This document shows positions 8,201-18,263 of a stretch of DNA of 64,000 nucleotides, piece by piece. Source of the DNA: Alteromonas sp. BL110 (GTDB taxonomy: Bacteria; Pseudomonadota; Gammaproteobacteria; Enterobacterales; Alteromonadaceae). Numbering within the stretch: position 1 is the first letter of the stretch; every line of letters starts with the position of its first letter. The notes under the pieces were generated by a model. It saw only the letters and a list, made by a program, of their open reading frames with translations, was not told where the DNA came from and ran no database searches. A program made the position numbers and the translations under genes. The stretch spans positions 1,612,001-1,676,000 of the forward strand of contig NZ_CP031967.1 of the NCBI RefSeq assembly GCF_003443615.1, in the 5' to 3' direction.

Positions 8201-11200
8201 AGATTTCCTTGTCTCTCATTTTAACAATTGGGCCAAGCAGTCTCTGATTCCCGGGCATCGCTATCAATTTGCAACCCCTGACAATGTTAGGGGTCAGAAA
8301 CTTCACTCTGCATTTTTAAAACAGCAATCGAGATATGTTGAAGTAAAAGGTACCAAACTTCCTTGTATTGAGTATGAGAAAGCTTCACTAATTCCCGTTT
8401 TTCATAGTGATGAGAGCGGATTTTCAGAAAATTTCATATCACATTTACGTGACGAAATAGCAGCCCAGCCAGAAGTACTAGATGGCTGCGCCCTACTCAT
8501 TATTCACAACTCCTCTTTAGATACAATAATCAATTCAGCTGAAGACGTTGCACAACAGGGGCATGTCTGGAACCCTGAAAATATAAAGCATATGCTTTAC
8601 CAAGAGCTTGACCAGAATGATGAGAAGCTGAAAGTATCTGAATGCTTACTGGATTATCAGTTTGATCAAATTCTCGATGATAAAGCGACTATGTTTGGCT
8701 TTGAAGAGCTTTATTACGCGGTGTCTGATGGCGACCTAAGATTTCCGGAGCTGGGGCTATTAAACGACGAAGCTATTTTGTCGTGGAACAACGAAGAACA
8801 AATACATTTTCGCATACAAGAGAATAAAAAACTAAGTGATGAATTAAACTTCATTACAGAGCATTTTCCTAATGAACTTCCGGAAAAGCTTGCTTCTCTA
8901 GACTTCAGTGAAACGTTTGTAAAAGAGCATTTTGAAACAGAAAACCCCGACCAGTGGCGTGAAAGTCTTGAGCTTGAGCAGTGCTATCAGGAGCAGCAAA
9001 AAAATCGTACAAACCTTCTGGAATTGGAAAAAGAGTCAACTTTATTTGGCGAACTACTAAAAAAAGGTAAGTCCGATAAAGGTGCTGGGAAAAGAGAACG
9101 ACACCTAATATTGCTTCTTGAAGAAGAACAAAACGAGTTCAACCTTGAATTTACCTTTATTAATGGGCGCATTTCAACGTCTAGCTGCACAATACAGCAC
9201 AATAAAGAACAACCCCCAATATCTATAGATATTAACAATAGTGGTGGGATTAGAAGCAGAATTGTATTAACTAGCAATTTCGACGGAGAGGCTCGGTTCT
9301 TTTCTCTTCAAGTCAAAACGGATAAGCCTCAAGAATCACATAAATTTCGAGTATTAGTCCTTCGAAAAGGTGACTTTGATGTAGCTCACTTTGAACATAT
9401 ATACTTGGTAGACTCGGCTAAGAAATGGATAACACTACAAACTGACGATCAAGTTTTGCAAGTCAGTGATAAACAACCGACCTTCGTTATTACCGAAAAT
9501 TACCAAACAATTCCTGCTGCCGATTACGGCATTGTTGACTTTAAACAGCTTGCCTCAGAAAAAGATGAAATCTTCTTCTGCGTACAAGGTCAGTACAGTG
9601 AACTGTTATTCAATGTAGAAGGTGAAGTATCGACTGAATCGTTAACCCTTCCATTACTGTTAGATCAGGGGCGGTTTAACTACTTATTTGAAAAAGGCTA
9701 CAACGGCCAATTTAACAGGAATAAATCAAAAGTACTTTTAGATGGTAAAGAAATTGCGCCCAAGCAGCGAAGATTAGAACTACTTCAAAATGAAGCGCAA
9801 CTTCTAGATGAGCGAGTACTTTCAAAACATTACGCTTCAGATGACGTTTGCTTAGACAGCATTAGTAGCGATTACCCTGATCTTTTCGCTGAATATAACA
9901 AGCTTTTCGATTACCTAGTAACTAACAGAACATTAATCAGTATTGCCGGTTGGGAGCCGGAGTTCAGAGAAATCGTATCAAGAATCGTTGATATATATAT
10001 CGATAAAATTTCTAAGATTCCATTCGATGCCCCGCTTAGCCAAGCGCATAAGAAGTTAGTACTAATAGGCTTTGCTGAGTTTGAAGAACGAGGAATAGTT
10101 CAGGAATATATTACGCCATTCCACCCAGCTGTATTAGCCTATAACTTGAACGTAGCAAACGCTTTGCTTGGCGATAAACTCGACTCAGGCAGCTTCAAAG
10201 AACTGCCTTCGATCACAATAAACCGATTGAGTGCGCAAGGTTTACTACCATTTATCTATGACCCTACTCATGATTTTTCCTATAACCATGCGGAAAAAGA
10301 AAATGTATTTTGGTCTAGGTTAATACCACAGCAAGATAGCAGCTATGACTATGTTCGGTCTTTAGTTTCAGACAAAGTCGAGAAGTTCACGGCAGCGTTC
10401 AAGCACCTATTTACTGCCGGTAGTAAAACAACACTAATCATAAACTCTGTAAACAACTTACATAATGAAGAGTTATTTTTAGGCGTTGTAGATTATGTAA
10501 AGCGTAAAAAAGGTAAAATTACGCGCATTCATGTAAATCTATATAACGAAGAAGACCATTACACGTGGTTCGATAGGTTTGCAGACACTGCAAGTTACGA
10601 TGAAATAAAAAGCCTATGTGAATTAAACAGAGGACCAATCAAAGAACAGGCAGATACGATTGTTGACCTGCTACGCACACGACTAACCTACAGTAAGTTC
10701 CAGATCACGGACAATCACGACTCCCAAGCGTATGCACATATCTGTTTCTTCAAAAATAATGAGCGTGTTAGAGCAGAAGATATAAACGTCCTCAAGCAAA
10801 AAAGCGGAGTTGTATGTCATGGTTTAATGCCTGGCGAAGCTGCATCTAATAAGCACGGTAGCTTTTATACAGCTTTTGGTTTAGAGGGAGTAAATACGGA
10901 AAGCTCTGCACCTCTGAAGCTTATAGAAAAGTACTCTGCACTTATTAAACCAGCTCGCTCAAATCATGTGCAATATACATCGACAAGATCTCAGGCATTA
11001 GTGGTAACCGACAACTTTAAAAACCTGCTTGATGTTTCTTACAAAAATTCAATTTGGACCACCATCATCGATCCCAAAGTAACGTTAGATTTCTTTGAGG
11101 GTGAAAAGGATATGGTGCTTATTCATTATTCAGATAACTACACTAACTCGGTTAACTATGATGCCATCACGGTAACTGAGCAGACTGACCTGTATCACAA

Positions 11201-13232
11201 GGTACTGGATAACGATAACGGCGGCCTTATTGGAGAGTTTAATGCATTCAATGGTGAATGGTTACTTAACTTGGTTACCGCTAATAGTAATGAGCGAAAG
11301 GAAAAAAGAGGCATTTTAGGCGCATACAAATTTGTTAACTGCCTACTACACAAGTCAGACATTACGTGGGTACCACTCTCTATCGCTGAAATCATAAGGG
11401 TAGCGGGAAATCTTGGCTTAAAAGCAAAAGAAAGTGACTTTTCGAGATTCTCTCAAGGCTTCAAGTCTGGCGCTATATCAGACGACGTTTTATTTGTAGG
11501 CTTCAAAGACCATAAGCTTATCCTTCTACCTGTTGAAGTTAAAACGGGCAAAAGACAGACCCACAGCAAAGGCGTAACGCAAGCTAAAGAGCTTAAACGC
11601 TACTTTGAAGAGCTATTAGGTAAAACGAGTTTAGCCAGTCATTTGTATCGCGGTTTGTTTATTCGTCAGATTATGATGCAAATCGATAAGTACAAGCTTT
11701 ATGACGTATACCCAAATGACTATTTCAAACCAGTTACAGACAACTTTGCTTGGTGGTTACAGGGTGATTATAGCCTAGCGCAATTAACCAACTATCCAGA
11801 GGCAATGTTGTTCGTAAATGTTGAAGATAAGGACTTTACTAAGGCCAGCTTTACCCAGGTTCAAGATGTCTTAAAAATTGAGATTCCAGCCGGCGATTTG
11901 ACCGATTCACAGGGCAACATAAGTCACATACTTCGAACACCACTGCAAAAACTTTACGCCGAATTAAAACCAGTAAACCTATATCACATAGAAGATAAAT
12001 ATATTCTGGATGGCGAAACGCAAATAGAACCAATAGCGTCTTATGCTGGAAGTGAAGAGACAGTACCCGCAGTTAGTACTAAAACTGACATTGAAATAGA
12101 AAACAATACGATAGGTGAACCATCTGCGCCACCTGCTGAAACAGCCAATGCAAAGCATTCAGAAGTAAAACGCAAAAAAATGCCTGAAAGCGAGTTACTG
12201 GAACTTTATCAACGCATTATCGATTGTTACTACAGCTACAATATCCCAGTTTCAAAACCTACAAGCGAAGCGCCTTACGTTGAAGGACCCGCTTCAATAC
12301 TTTTCAGAGTTGAACTTAACCCTGGCACGGACCCAAGAAAGCTATTTGAAAAGTCGCAGGCATTAAAGCTCGACCTAAGGCTTGAACAAGAGCAAGAAGT
12401 TGGGTTCGCGATAGATAAGGGTTGCGTGACAATCGATGTGCCCAAAAGCGACAGCCAGCGATACTATGTTGACCAAGAGGACATCTGGCCGTCATGGCAA
12501 CGCCCAATCAACGCATTAGAAGTGCCATTGGGGGAGGACCGGTTTGGAAACGTTGTGAAAATAAACTTTTCATCTTCTAACTGCCCTCACCTTCTTATCG
12601 GTGGCACAACCGGTAGCGGTAAATCAGAAGCTCTCAACACCATTTTGTATGGCATGTGTGAACATTACAGCTCATCAGAATTGCGACTAATGCTGATTGA
12701 CCCTAAAGGTACTGAGCTTAATGATTTTGAGCGATACCCTCACTTACTAGGACAAATTGGCTGGGACGACGCTGACGCACTCCAACTATTGAGTGAAGCG
12801 GTAGAAGAGATGCAAAGTAGATATGCCACGTTCAAAAAAACTGGCGTTAGATCTCTCCCGGATTACAACGCGAAAGTGAGCGATGAAGAGCGAATTCCCT
12901 GGTGGATTTTAGTGCTAGATGAATACGCGGATCTTACTTCAGATAGAGAAATGAAGAAGGACATCGAAGCCGAGCTTAAGCGTCTAGCCCAGAAAGCTCG
13001 TGCAGCTGGTATCCATCTAATTATTGCCACTCAAAAACCCAGTGGGGATGTCATTAGCACAAACTTACGTTCTAACCTTCCAGCACAATTAGCACTTCGA
13101 GTGAAAAATGGTACAGAGAGCCGTGTAATTCTTGATGACCAAGGTGCGGAGGTGCTTAATGGCAAAGGAGATGCTTATCTCAAGTCCGAAGGTAAGTTAG
13201 TAAGAATACAATGTGCTCAAGTTACAACATGA
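8181..13232 (+). CDS. dptH: DNA phosphorothioation-dependent restriction protein DptH (HerA/FtsK-like ATPase)
   Basis: DptH is the large motor subunit of the restriction system, here 1683 residues. The C-terminal part is an FtsK/HerA-type ATPase: Walker A at residues 1474-1482 (Gly-Gly-Thr-Thr-Gly-Ser-Gly-Lys-Ser), Asp-Pro-Lys-Gly-Thr-Glu-Leu, a Walker B Leu-Val-Leu-Asp-Glu-Tyr near 1580, and Ala-Thr-Gln-Lys-Pro-Ser-Gly. In the middle, Ser-Asp-Asp (1100-1102), Glu1119-Val-Lys1121 and Gln1134 are spaced like a PD-(D/E)XK nuclease core. The stretch from about 1300 to 1350 is acidic and Pro/Thr-rich, probably a linker. ATG 8181 has CGGAG 9 bases upstream; ATG 8172 is also possible. It overlaps dptG and is followed at once by the DGQHR gene. 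Confidence 0.92.
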   Translation: MSKKQFEDFLVSHFNNWAKQSLIPGHRYQFATPDNVRGQKLHSAFLKQQSRYVEVKGTKLPCIEYEKASLIPVFHSDESGFSENFISHLRDEIAAQPEVLDGCALLIIHNSSLDTIINSAEDVAQQGHVWNPENIKHMLYQELDQNDEKLKVSECLLDYQFDQILDDKATMFGFEELYYAVSDGDLRFPELGLLNDEAILSWNNEEQIHFRIQENKKLSDELNFITEHFPNELPEKLASLDFSETFVKEHFETENPDQWRESLELEQCYQEQQKNRTNLLELEKESTLFGELLKKGKSDKGAGKRERHLILLLEEEQNEFNLEFTFINGRISTSSCTIQHNKEQPPISIDINNSGGIRSRIVLTSNFDGEARFFSLQVKTDKPQESHKFRVLVLRKGDFDVAHFEHIYLVDSAKKWITLQTDDQVLQVSDKQPTFVITENYQTIPAADYGIVDFKQLASEKDEIFFCVQGQYSELLFNVEGEVSTESLTLPLLLDQGRFNYLFEKGYNGQFNRNKSKVLLDGKEIAPKQRRLELLQNEAQLLDERVLSKHYASDDVCLDSISSDYPDLFAEYNKLFDYLVTNRTLISIAGWEPEFREIVSRIVDIYIDKISKIPFDAPLSQAHKKLVLIGFAEFEERGIVQEYITPFHPAVLAYNLNVANALLGDKLDSGSFKELPSITINRLSAQGLLPFIYDPTHDFSYNHAEKENVFWSRLIPQQDSSYDYVRSLVSDKVEKFTAAFKHLFTAGSKTTLIINSVNNLHNEELFLGVVDYVKRKKGKITRIHVNLYNEEDHYTWFDRFADTASYDEIKSLCELNRGPIKEQADTIVDLLRTRLTYSKFQITDNHDSQAYAHICFFKNNERVRAEDINVLKQKSGVVCHGLMPGEAASNKHGSFYTAFGLEGVNTESSAPLKLIEKYSALIKPARSNHVQYTSTRSQALVVTDNFKNLLDVSYKNSIWTTIIDPKVTLDFFEGEKDMVLIHYSDNYTNSVNYDAITVTEQTDLYHKVLDNDNGGLIGEFNAFNGEWLLNLVTANSNERKEKRGILGAYKFVNCLLHKSDITWVPLSIAEIIRVAGNLGLKAKESDFSRFSQGFKSGAISDDVLFVGFKDHKLILLPVEVKTGKRQTHSKGVTQAKELKRYFEELLGKTSLASHLYRGLFIRQIMMQIDKYKLYDVYPNDYFKPVTDNFAWWLQGDYSLAQLTNYPEAMLFVNVEDKDFTKASFTQVQDVLKIEIPAGDLTDSQGNISHILRTPLQKLYAELKPVNLYHIEDKYILDGETQIEPIASYAGSEETVPAVSTKTDIEIENNTIGEPSAPPAETANAKHSEVKRKKMPESELLELYQRIIDCYYSYNIPVSKPTSEAPYVEGPASILFRVELNPGTDPRKLFEKSQALKLDLRLEQEQEVGFAIDKGCVTIDVPKSDSQRYYVDQEDIWPSWQRPINALEVPLGEDRFGNVVKINFSSSNCPHLLIGGTTGSGKSEALNTILYGMCEHYSSSELRLMLIDPKGTELNDFERYPHLLGQIGWDDADALQLLSEAVEEMQSRYATFKKTGVRSLPDYNAKVSDEERIPWWILVLDEYADLTSDREMKKDIEAELKRLAQKARAAGIHLIIATQKPSGDVISTNLRSNLPAQLALRVKNGTESRVILDDQGAEVLNGKGDAYLKSEGKLVRIQCAQVTT

Positions 13233-13242
13233 TAAAAGGGAT

Positions 13243-14943
13243 ATGATCAAAGTGGAAACAAAAAAATATGAATACGACGCTGTACGCGTTATCCAAACAG
13301 AAAATAGTAAGCCGTTAATTTTGTTTGGGGCTAAAGCAACTGATATTGAGCAATGGGCTGGAATTCCACAGAAAAAAACATTAAACCCTGGCTCTGCTGA
13401 GACGACCGGTTTTCAGAGGACAGAAAATCAAAATCGATTACGCCAACTCAGCAGCTTTTACCAAAATAAAGAAAATGTAGTTCAAAACAATTTAATATGC
13501 AGTCTCAGAAAGCTTAAGGGGTGCAAGGTTGAATTTTTAGAAAGCCAGCATTCAAAGATGGTGGGGAAATTAATAATAGAGTTCCCAGACTTTTACACTG
13601 CATCCTGGCTTGCATTGTTTGGCCTGCTGAGAGAGTCGCTGGAGTCGCGAATCGGTGCAGTAGCTGTAGATACTTCATCACCCAAATATCTTGAACTAAA
13701 ATCAAGAGTTGGTCTATTTTCAGAAGATAATGAAGCAAACTCCGAAGACATAGAAGATGATACTGAGGGAGATAGTGAAGGTGGTATAGAAGCAGCTATT
13801 TACGAAGAAAGCCACCTAAATGACTTTTTAGAAGATATAGCCATCAGGCATGAATTACTTAAAGAGTTAAATAATGAAGAAATTGACAAAGATAAATTTC
13901 TTGGCTTCGACCGTGTTTCGTTAATTTCATTTCTTTTACCTATAACGTTAGTTGATGGACAACATCGTTTGAAAGGTGCAGTGCTCGCGGCTGAAGAAAT
14001 TGCAAATAATCAAAGACAAGAAGGTTTGGACCTTATAAAGAAAGGAGTTTCCCCAGAAGAAGTTTTTTCTGGTTTGAAAAATAAGTATTCTAGAGAGTTG
14101 CCTATTTCACTATTGATGGAAGACGAACCAAAAGAGCAAGTTTTTCAATTTGTTGTTATCAATCAAAAAGCAACCCCAATAGGTAGGTCACTATTAGGCA
14201 CTATCATCTCTACGACACTAACCTCCGAGGAAATGGAATCGGTAAACGAGCGATTACTTGCTTCCGGGATTGCGCTTGATGATGCTAGAGCTATAACGTG
14301 GGCTGTTAGGAACGCCGCAAGCCCCTTCTATGGACTTGTTGAAAGGGGCACGCAAAGCGAGCAGAAAGATTTACTTCAATGGAATGTAATGGGTTCACTA
14401 ATCAGTATATTTAGGGAGCTAAAAGGAGGGAAATTGTTTCATGCTAAAAATGATTACGCAAAGCGTTGGAAGGAAAAGTTTCTTACCAAGAGTGAAATAG
14501 TCAGGTCCGACGAATTCATGGATGCTTATCAAGAATGGAGCGCTCTCGATGGACCATGGCAACAGGTATTTATTGCGTTCTGGAATAAAGTAAAGCAAGA
14601 GCTCTCACAAGACGAAAATCCAAGTCGCCATAACTACTGGGGTAATACGAGGAAATCTAATATTTTTAACAAGATATCCTTAACAATTTTAGCTTCAGAC
14701 TTTTTCAAATTTTTAGTTACAACAAAACAAGTTATTAACTCGGTTGATGACATTAATACATTGGTAAATGACTGGCTTGAAGATGTAAATAGAGCTTACT
14801 TTGACCAAGACTGGGAATTGGCCGGGATCAAAAAAGACAGTCCTGGTATTCGAGCTAGATGGGCCGAAAACTGGGCGGAGTACAGAGAGAGTCCAGATCA
14901 GCTTCCTCAAGCAAAAAGCTACAGAAATGCTAAAAAATCATGA
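13243..14943 (+). CDS. DGQHR-domain (DndB-like) protein in the restriction operon
   Basis: This 566-residue protein carries Val-Asp-Gly-Gln-His-Arg-Leu-Lys-Gly-Ala at residues 237-246. That is the DGQHR motif of the ParB-like DndB family. It is preceded by a motif typical of the family start (Phe-Gln-Arg-Thr-Glu-Asn-Gln-Asn-Arg-Leu). An acidic insert (about residues 160-185) separates the N-terminal part from the DGQHR core. It is not the dndB of the modification operon: that gene lies on the other strand at 19957-21048 and differs in length and sequence. It follows dptH within a few bases and its stop overlaps the start of the HNH gene (ATGA). ATG 13243 is preferred (AAGG upstream) over a start inside dptH. 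The role is unknown; binding DNA or sulfur sites and guiding the HNH enzyme is an inference. Confidence 0.83.
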   Translation: MIKVETKKYEYDAVRVIQTENSKPLILFGAKATDIEQWAGIPQKKTLNPGSAETTGFQRTENQNRLRQLSSFYQNKENVVQNNLICSLRKLKGCKVEFLESQHSKMVGKLIIEFPDFYTASWLALFGLLRESLESRIGAVAVDTSSPKYLELKSRVGLFSEDNEANSEDIEDDTEGDSEGGIEAAIYEESHLNDFLEDIAIRHELLKELNNEEIDKDKFLGFDRVSLISFLLPITLVDGQHRLKGAVLAAEEIANNQRQEGLDLIKKGVSPEEVFSGLKNKYSRELPISLLMEDEPKEQVFQFVVINQKATPIGRSLLGTIISTTLTSEEMESVNERLLASGIALDDARAITWAVRNAASPFYGLVERGTQSEQKDLLQWNVMGSLISIFRELKGGKLFHAKNDYAKRWKEKFLTKSEIVRSDEFMDAYQEWSALDGPWQQVFIAFWNKVKQELSQDENPSRHNYWGNTRKSNIFNKISLTILASDFFKFLVTTKQVINSVDDINTLVNDWLEDVNRAYFDQDWELAGIKKDSPGIRARWAENWAEYRESPDQLPQAKSYRNAKKS

Positions 14944-15884
14944 CATTACATATAGAAAGCCAGCTAGCAGGAAGTATTTTACAACCAAATAATAACTGGG
15001 ATATTTCTGTCCAGAAACAACTATCGGCTTTTAAAAATCCTGATTACTTAATTGGACCTCGAGTCGACCTACTTCAAGGGGACATTTCAAGAGAGTGGTT
15101 TAAATGGATCGTTGACCAGTTTGTAGATAAGAGATTTTTTAACGAAAAAACAAACTTTTTTGAAATTTACACTGACGTTAGAGACAGTATAGAACTTTTG
15201 ATAGGCAATCAGAAGGACGAAGATGACAAACAAAAAATTTCTGAACTAATAAGTATCAGTGTTGAGCAACGTATCAACTTTTTAAAGCAAGATGATAGAA
15301 ACCGAAAAAACATAACAACAACAATAAAAGAAGATTTATTGACAATCTATGGTCAAGAACCGAGGTGCTGGCTTACAGGATTAAAATTTTCCCAAGAGGC
15401 TGTTTTTAATTTTACAGCTAAGAAAGTAGATAAACAGCCAATACAACTTCCCACATTTGTAGATAGATACAGACCAATAGGAACAAATGAAAGAGATCTA
15501 TGTATCGAAGTCGACCATCTATTTCCTTTTTCTTACGGAGGCCCAGATGATTTGAATAACTACCGTTTAATTTGTGGTTGGGCTAACAGAGTAAAAAGCA
15601 ACCACATTACTGGATACAGCACGGGCACAAAAGTAAGCGGGGCTAGTAAACTTTTCCCTACTAGTTTTTATTATTGGGTGATAAGAACCTTAGGGTTAAA
15701 AAGAAAATGTGAAGTAGCTGGGTGTAATAACAACATTACGAACTCGGAGTTAACTGTATGTTCACAACTGGGAAGTTCCAAAGCAATCACACCTGTGAGC
15801 ATGAAGGTTATTTGTAAAGACCATGATAATAGAGAAAACAGATATATTCGACGAGATTCAGTGAAAGAACGTTTTTTATTATAG
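14940..15884 (+). CDS. HNH endonuclease, last gene of the dpt operon
   Basis: The 314-residue protein has an HNH nuclease core. Cys-Trp-Leu-Thr-Gly lies at 143-147, Glu-Val-Asp-His at 190-193 with the metal-activating Asp-His, then a Gly-Gly-Pro-Asp-Asp-Leu-Asn-Asn-Tyr motif (200-208) and Trp-Ala-Asn-Arg-Val-Lys-Ser-Asn (214-221). A further set of Cys residues near 258-262 and 271-295 may bind zinc. The first 140 residues show no known domain. The start ATG overlaps the stop of the DGQHR gene by 4 bases, so translation is coupled. It ends 68 bases from the convergent dndE. It is probably a DNA nicking or cutting effector; whether it needs DptFGH is not known. Confidence 0.85.
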   Translation: MTLHIESQLAGSILQPNNNWDISVQKQLSAFKNPDYLIGPRVDLLQGDISREWFKWIVDQFVDKRFFNEKTNFFEIYTDVRDSIELLIGNQKDEDDKQKISELISISVEQRINFLKQDDRNRKNITTTIKEDLLTIYGQEPRCWLTGLKFSQEAVFNFTAKKVDKQPIQLPTFVDRYRPIGTNERDLCIEVDHLFPFSYGGPDDLNNYRLICGWANRVKSNHITGYSTGTKVSGASKLFPTSFYYWVIRTLGLKRKCEVAGCNNNITNSELTVCSQLGSSKAITPVSMKVICKDHDNRENRYIRRDSVKERFLL

Positions 15885-15952
15885 CTTTCCGATTTCTCTA
15901 TACTTGGTAGAAAGGTAGAAAACAAAGTGATTTTGCTGTTAAAAAAGCGACA

Positions 15953-16300
15953 TCACGAAAAGTTACTGTTAGAAAGGAAGTAACTTATACCTCTACTTAA
16001 ATGTAGCTTGACAAAGTCAACTAAAGTTATCGTTGAGAGTTCTTTTTGCTTCTCGTAAGCTTGCCGAAGAACAGCAAGATAAACATCCGCATACTCCCCA
16101 GCGAATACCTTCCAACTCATCTCAACATTACTGTCAGATGGGATATCTTCAACAGGTGGAACAGTCTCTTCTGCAAGCGACATACACAATGCCCATCGGC
16201 AAAGCACATTCCAGTTTTCGATACCTGTTTTTGATTTGAGGCGGATAAGCTGTTGTTTTTGCTTCTCAGATAGCCTGATTGTATCGATAGTATTAGCCAT
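15953..16300 (-). CDS. dndE: DNA sulfur modification protein DndE
   Basis: DndE is a small protein (115 residues here, the usual size) of the phosphorothioation complex with DndC and DndD; the known family binds nicked DNA. The sequence begins Met-Ala-Asn-Thr-Ile-Asp-Thr-Ile-Arg-Leu-Ser and has the conserved Gly-Ile-Glu-Asn-Trp-Asn-Val-Leu-Cys-Arg-Trp-Ala-Leu, matching DndE. ATG 16300 is chosen; a longer frame up to 16363 would sit inside dndD. The start overlaps the end of dndD by 8 bases, so the two are coupled. It is the last gene of dndBCDE and converges with the HNH gene. Confidence 0.9.
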   Translation of the reverse strand: MANTIDTIRLSEKQKQQLIRLKSKTGIENWNVLCRWALCMSLAEETVPPVEDIPSDSNVEMSWKVFAGEYADVYLAVLRQAYEKQKELSTITLVDFVKLHLSRGISYFLSNSNFS

Positions 16301-18263
16301 TAAAATAGCCCTCTGAAATAGTGGACGATTTAAACTCTTCGTCGAAAGCAATTTGATATTCACGATTTACGAACGGCTTCAAGTCGTCGTAATACTTACC
16401 GGTGATTTCTTCGTCGGTAGATAGAAGTAGTACTTGGCTAGCCGCTTTTGGGAAGTAATTTTTAATAAGTTTAGTTCGATGTTTGCCATCTAAGCGACCT
16501 AATGGTGTATCGATAACCGTTGGAAGTTCTTTGCCTGAAGCTTCAGCCAACGCTGACAGAATAGCAATTGCAAGCAGCTGTCTTTCACCTGCAGAAAGGC
16601 GATTTGGTGCTAGCTCTTCTCCCTCATGGCTAAGCAACGTTAGGCTAAAGGTTTCTGTATCCACAGAAACAGCGTTAATCAAACTATCTTTACGAGTTAG
16701 CCCGATAAACTTCTCAGCTATTTTTTGTTCAATTAGCGCTATGTTTTCTTTGATCATAGATTTCGCGAAATTATGCATAGTCGCTTTTAGCTTATTCACA
16801 TGCTCACATACTTGAAGCGTACGTTTTTGTTCAAACGTATCTTTATTCTGCTGAGTTAAAAGACTTGTATATCTTGTATTTAACACGTCACGTTTTGCGA
16901 TTGCTTGTGCTAACAGCGCTTTGTTATGTTCTAGTAGCGTAGTCTTACTCTCAAATTCTGCTTCGAGTGCTGCAAGTTCACTTAGAATAGCCTTTACATC
17001 GTTATAGTCTGGTATTGCTTCTTCTTGCTTGATATATAAAGCTTCTTTCTCTTTTAGCTCTTCACGAACCTTTATAAGCTTTTTGCGCTCAGCTTGCTCG
17101 CTCGCAATACGCTCATCAAGCCCGGTAAAAATACTTAGTGGTAAATCGATGTAACAGTCGCTAGCAGCAAAACCTCTGCGCTCGTTTCGATTATCTTCAA
17201 CAAGTTGATTAATAGCGTTTAGAGTACTCGTGTCGACCTTACCTTGCGTTAAAGTATTCAATATCTGTCCTTCATAGTCAGAAATTGAAGCGTCGAGTTC
17301 TTTAGCTTGTTTTGCTTTCGCTTCTATCGCTATCTGTTGTTTAGTTTCCTCTAACAGCTTTGGTATAAGTCCAAGCGGACATGCGCCAGCATCAATCTTT
17401 ACCCTTTGCTGTAAATTATCTTTTAATTGGCGATCTATCGCGCCAAGTTCAAATTTGATTGAATCGCGTTCTTCAATCAAGTGAGCCCCTGACATACGAG
17501 CGGTCTGTCGTGCTTTTTTGATTGCTACATTAAGACCACTTATTTCTTCTTCTAAACTTGCAGCTTCATTTCTTAAAGCGCGTAACAAAATATCGTGCTC
17601 GCCTATTTCATCTTCACAGTCTGAAACTCTTTTTATTAGGTTTTCATCAATATTGCTTTTTTTACGTTCGTTCTCGATAACGGTTAAATCTGAACGTAGT
17701 TGAGTGAGTAAATCTAAGCCTAATAAATTCTCTAGTCCGGTTTGGATAAGCTCAGAGCTTCTTTCAGGGTTCGCTAAGTTTTCAATTTTCTCACCGTCGA
17801 AGAAGAATAAGTCGGATAGTGACTGCGGTATAAACTCATTTACGAAATCATCCCAGTTTGAACTTACGAATTCATCTACCTCGCCGTTACAAAAAACTTT
17901 TAGTTTATCTTTTGTGTTCTCGGGGCTGCTGGCAACCGACCAAGCGCGTTTAACGATATAGGTGTATTCATCAGTTTCAGCTTTATGCGTAAACTCAAGC
18001 GTTAATGAAACATTTTCAGATTGGTCAGAAAATCTATTTTTGGTACTTGCTAGAAAAGAGCCAAATGCTTGGGTTCCACGATTAGAGCATTTAGCGTGTT
18101 TTCCATATAAAACCAACTGTAGAGCATCTAAGAAGGTTGTTTTTCCACCGCCATTTAAGCCGCCGAATAAAACAATAGGCTTTTCTTCTGTTACCGTTAA
18201 ATCGACAGTGTGGGTACCTTTGTAGATTCCAAAGTTTTCTATGGTTAATGATTTAAGTTGCAT
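16293..18263 (-). CDS. dndD: DNA sulfur modification protein DndD (SMC-like ATPase)
   Basis: DndD is the ATPase of the sulfur-modification complex. The 656-residue protein has an N-terminal Walker A at 34-43 (Gly-Gly-Leu-Asn-Gly-Gly-Gly-Lys-Thr-Thr), a long coiled-coil middle, and C-terminal ABC signature (Leu-Ser-Ala-Gly-Glu-Arg-Gln) and Walker B (Val-Ile-Asp-Thr-Pro-Leu-Gly-Arg-Leu-Asp). This is the RecF/SMC-like layout and length of DndD. The start overlaps the dndC stop by one base (TAATG) and its end overlaps dndE. Confidence 0.95.
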   Translation of the reverse strand: MQLKSLTIENFGIYKGTHTVDLTVTEEKPIVLFGGLNGGGKTTFLDALQLVLYGKHAKCSNRGTQAFGSFLASTKNRFSDQSENVSLTLEFTHKAETDEYTYIVKRAWSVASSPENTKDKLKVFCNGEVDEFVSSNWDDFVNEFIPQSLSDLFFFDGEKIENLANPERSSELIQTGLENLLGLDLLTQLRSDLTVIENERKKSNIDENLIKRVSDCEDEIGEHDILLRALRNEAASLEEEISGLNVAIKKARQTARMSGAHLIEERDSIKFELGAIDRQLKDNLQQRVKIDAGACPLGLIPKLLEETKQQIAIEAKAKQAKELDASISDYEGQILNTLTQGKVDTSTLNAINQLVEDNRNERRGFAASDCYIDLPLSIFTGLDERIASEQAERKKLIKVREELKEKEALYIKQEEAIPDYNDVKAILSELAALEAEFESKTTLLEHNKALLAQAIAKRDVLNTRYTSLLTQQNKDTFEQKRTLQVCEHVNKLKATMHNFAKSMIKENIALIEQKIAEKFIGLTRKDSLINAVSVDTETFSLTLLSHEGEELAPNRLSAGERQLLAIAILSALAEASGKELPTVIDTPLGRLDGKHRTKLIKNYFPKAASQVLLLSTDEEITGKYYDDLKPFVNREYQIAFDEEFKSSTISEGYFNG

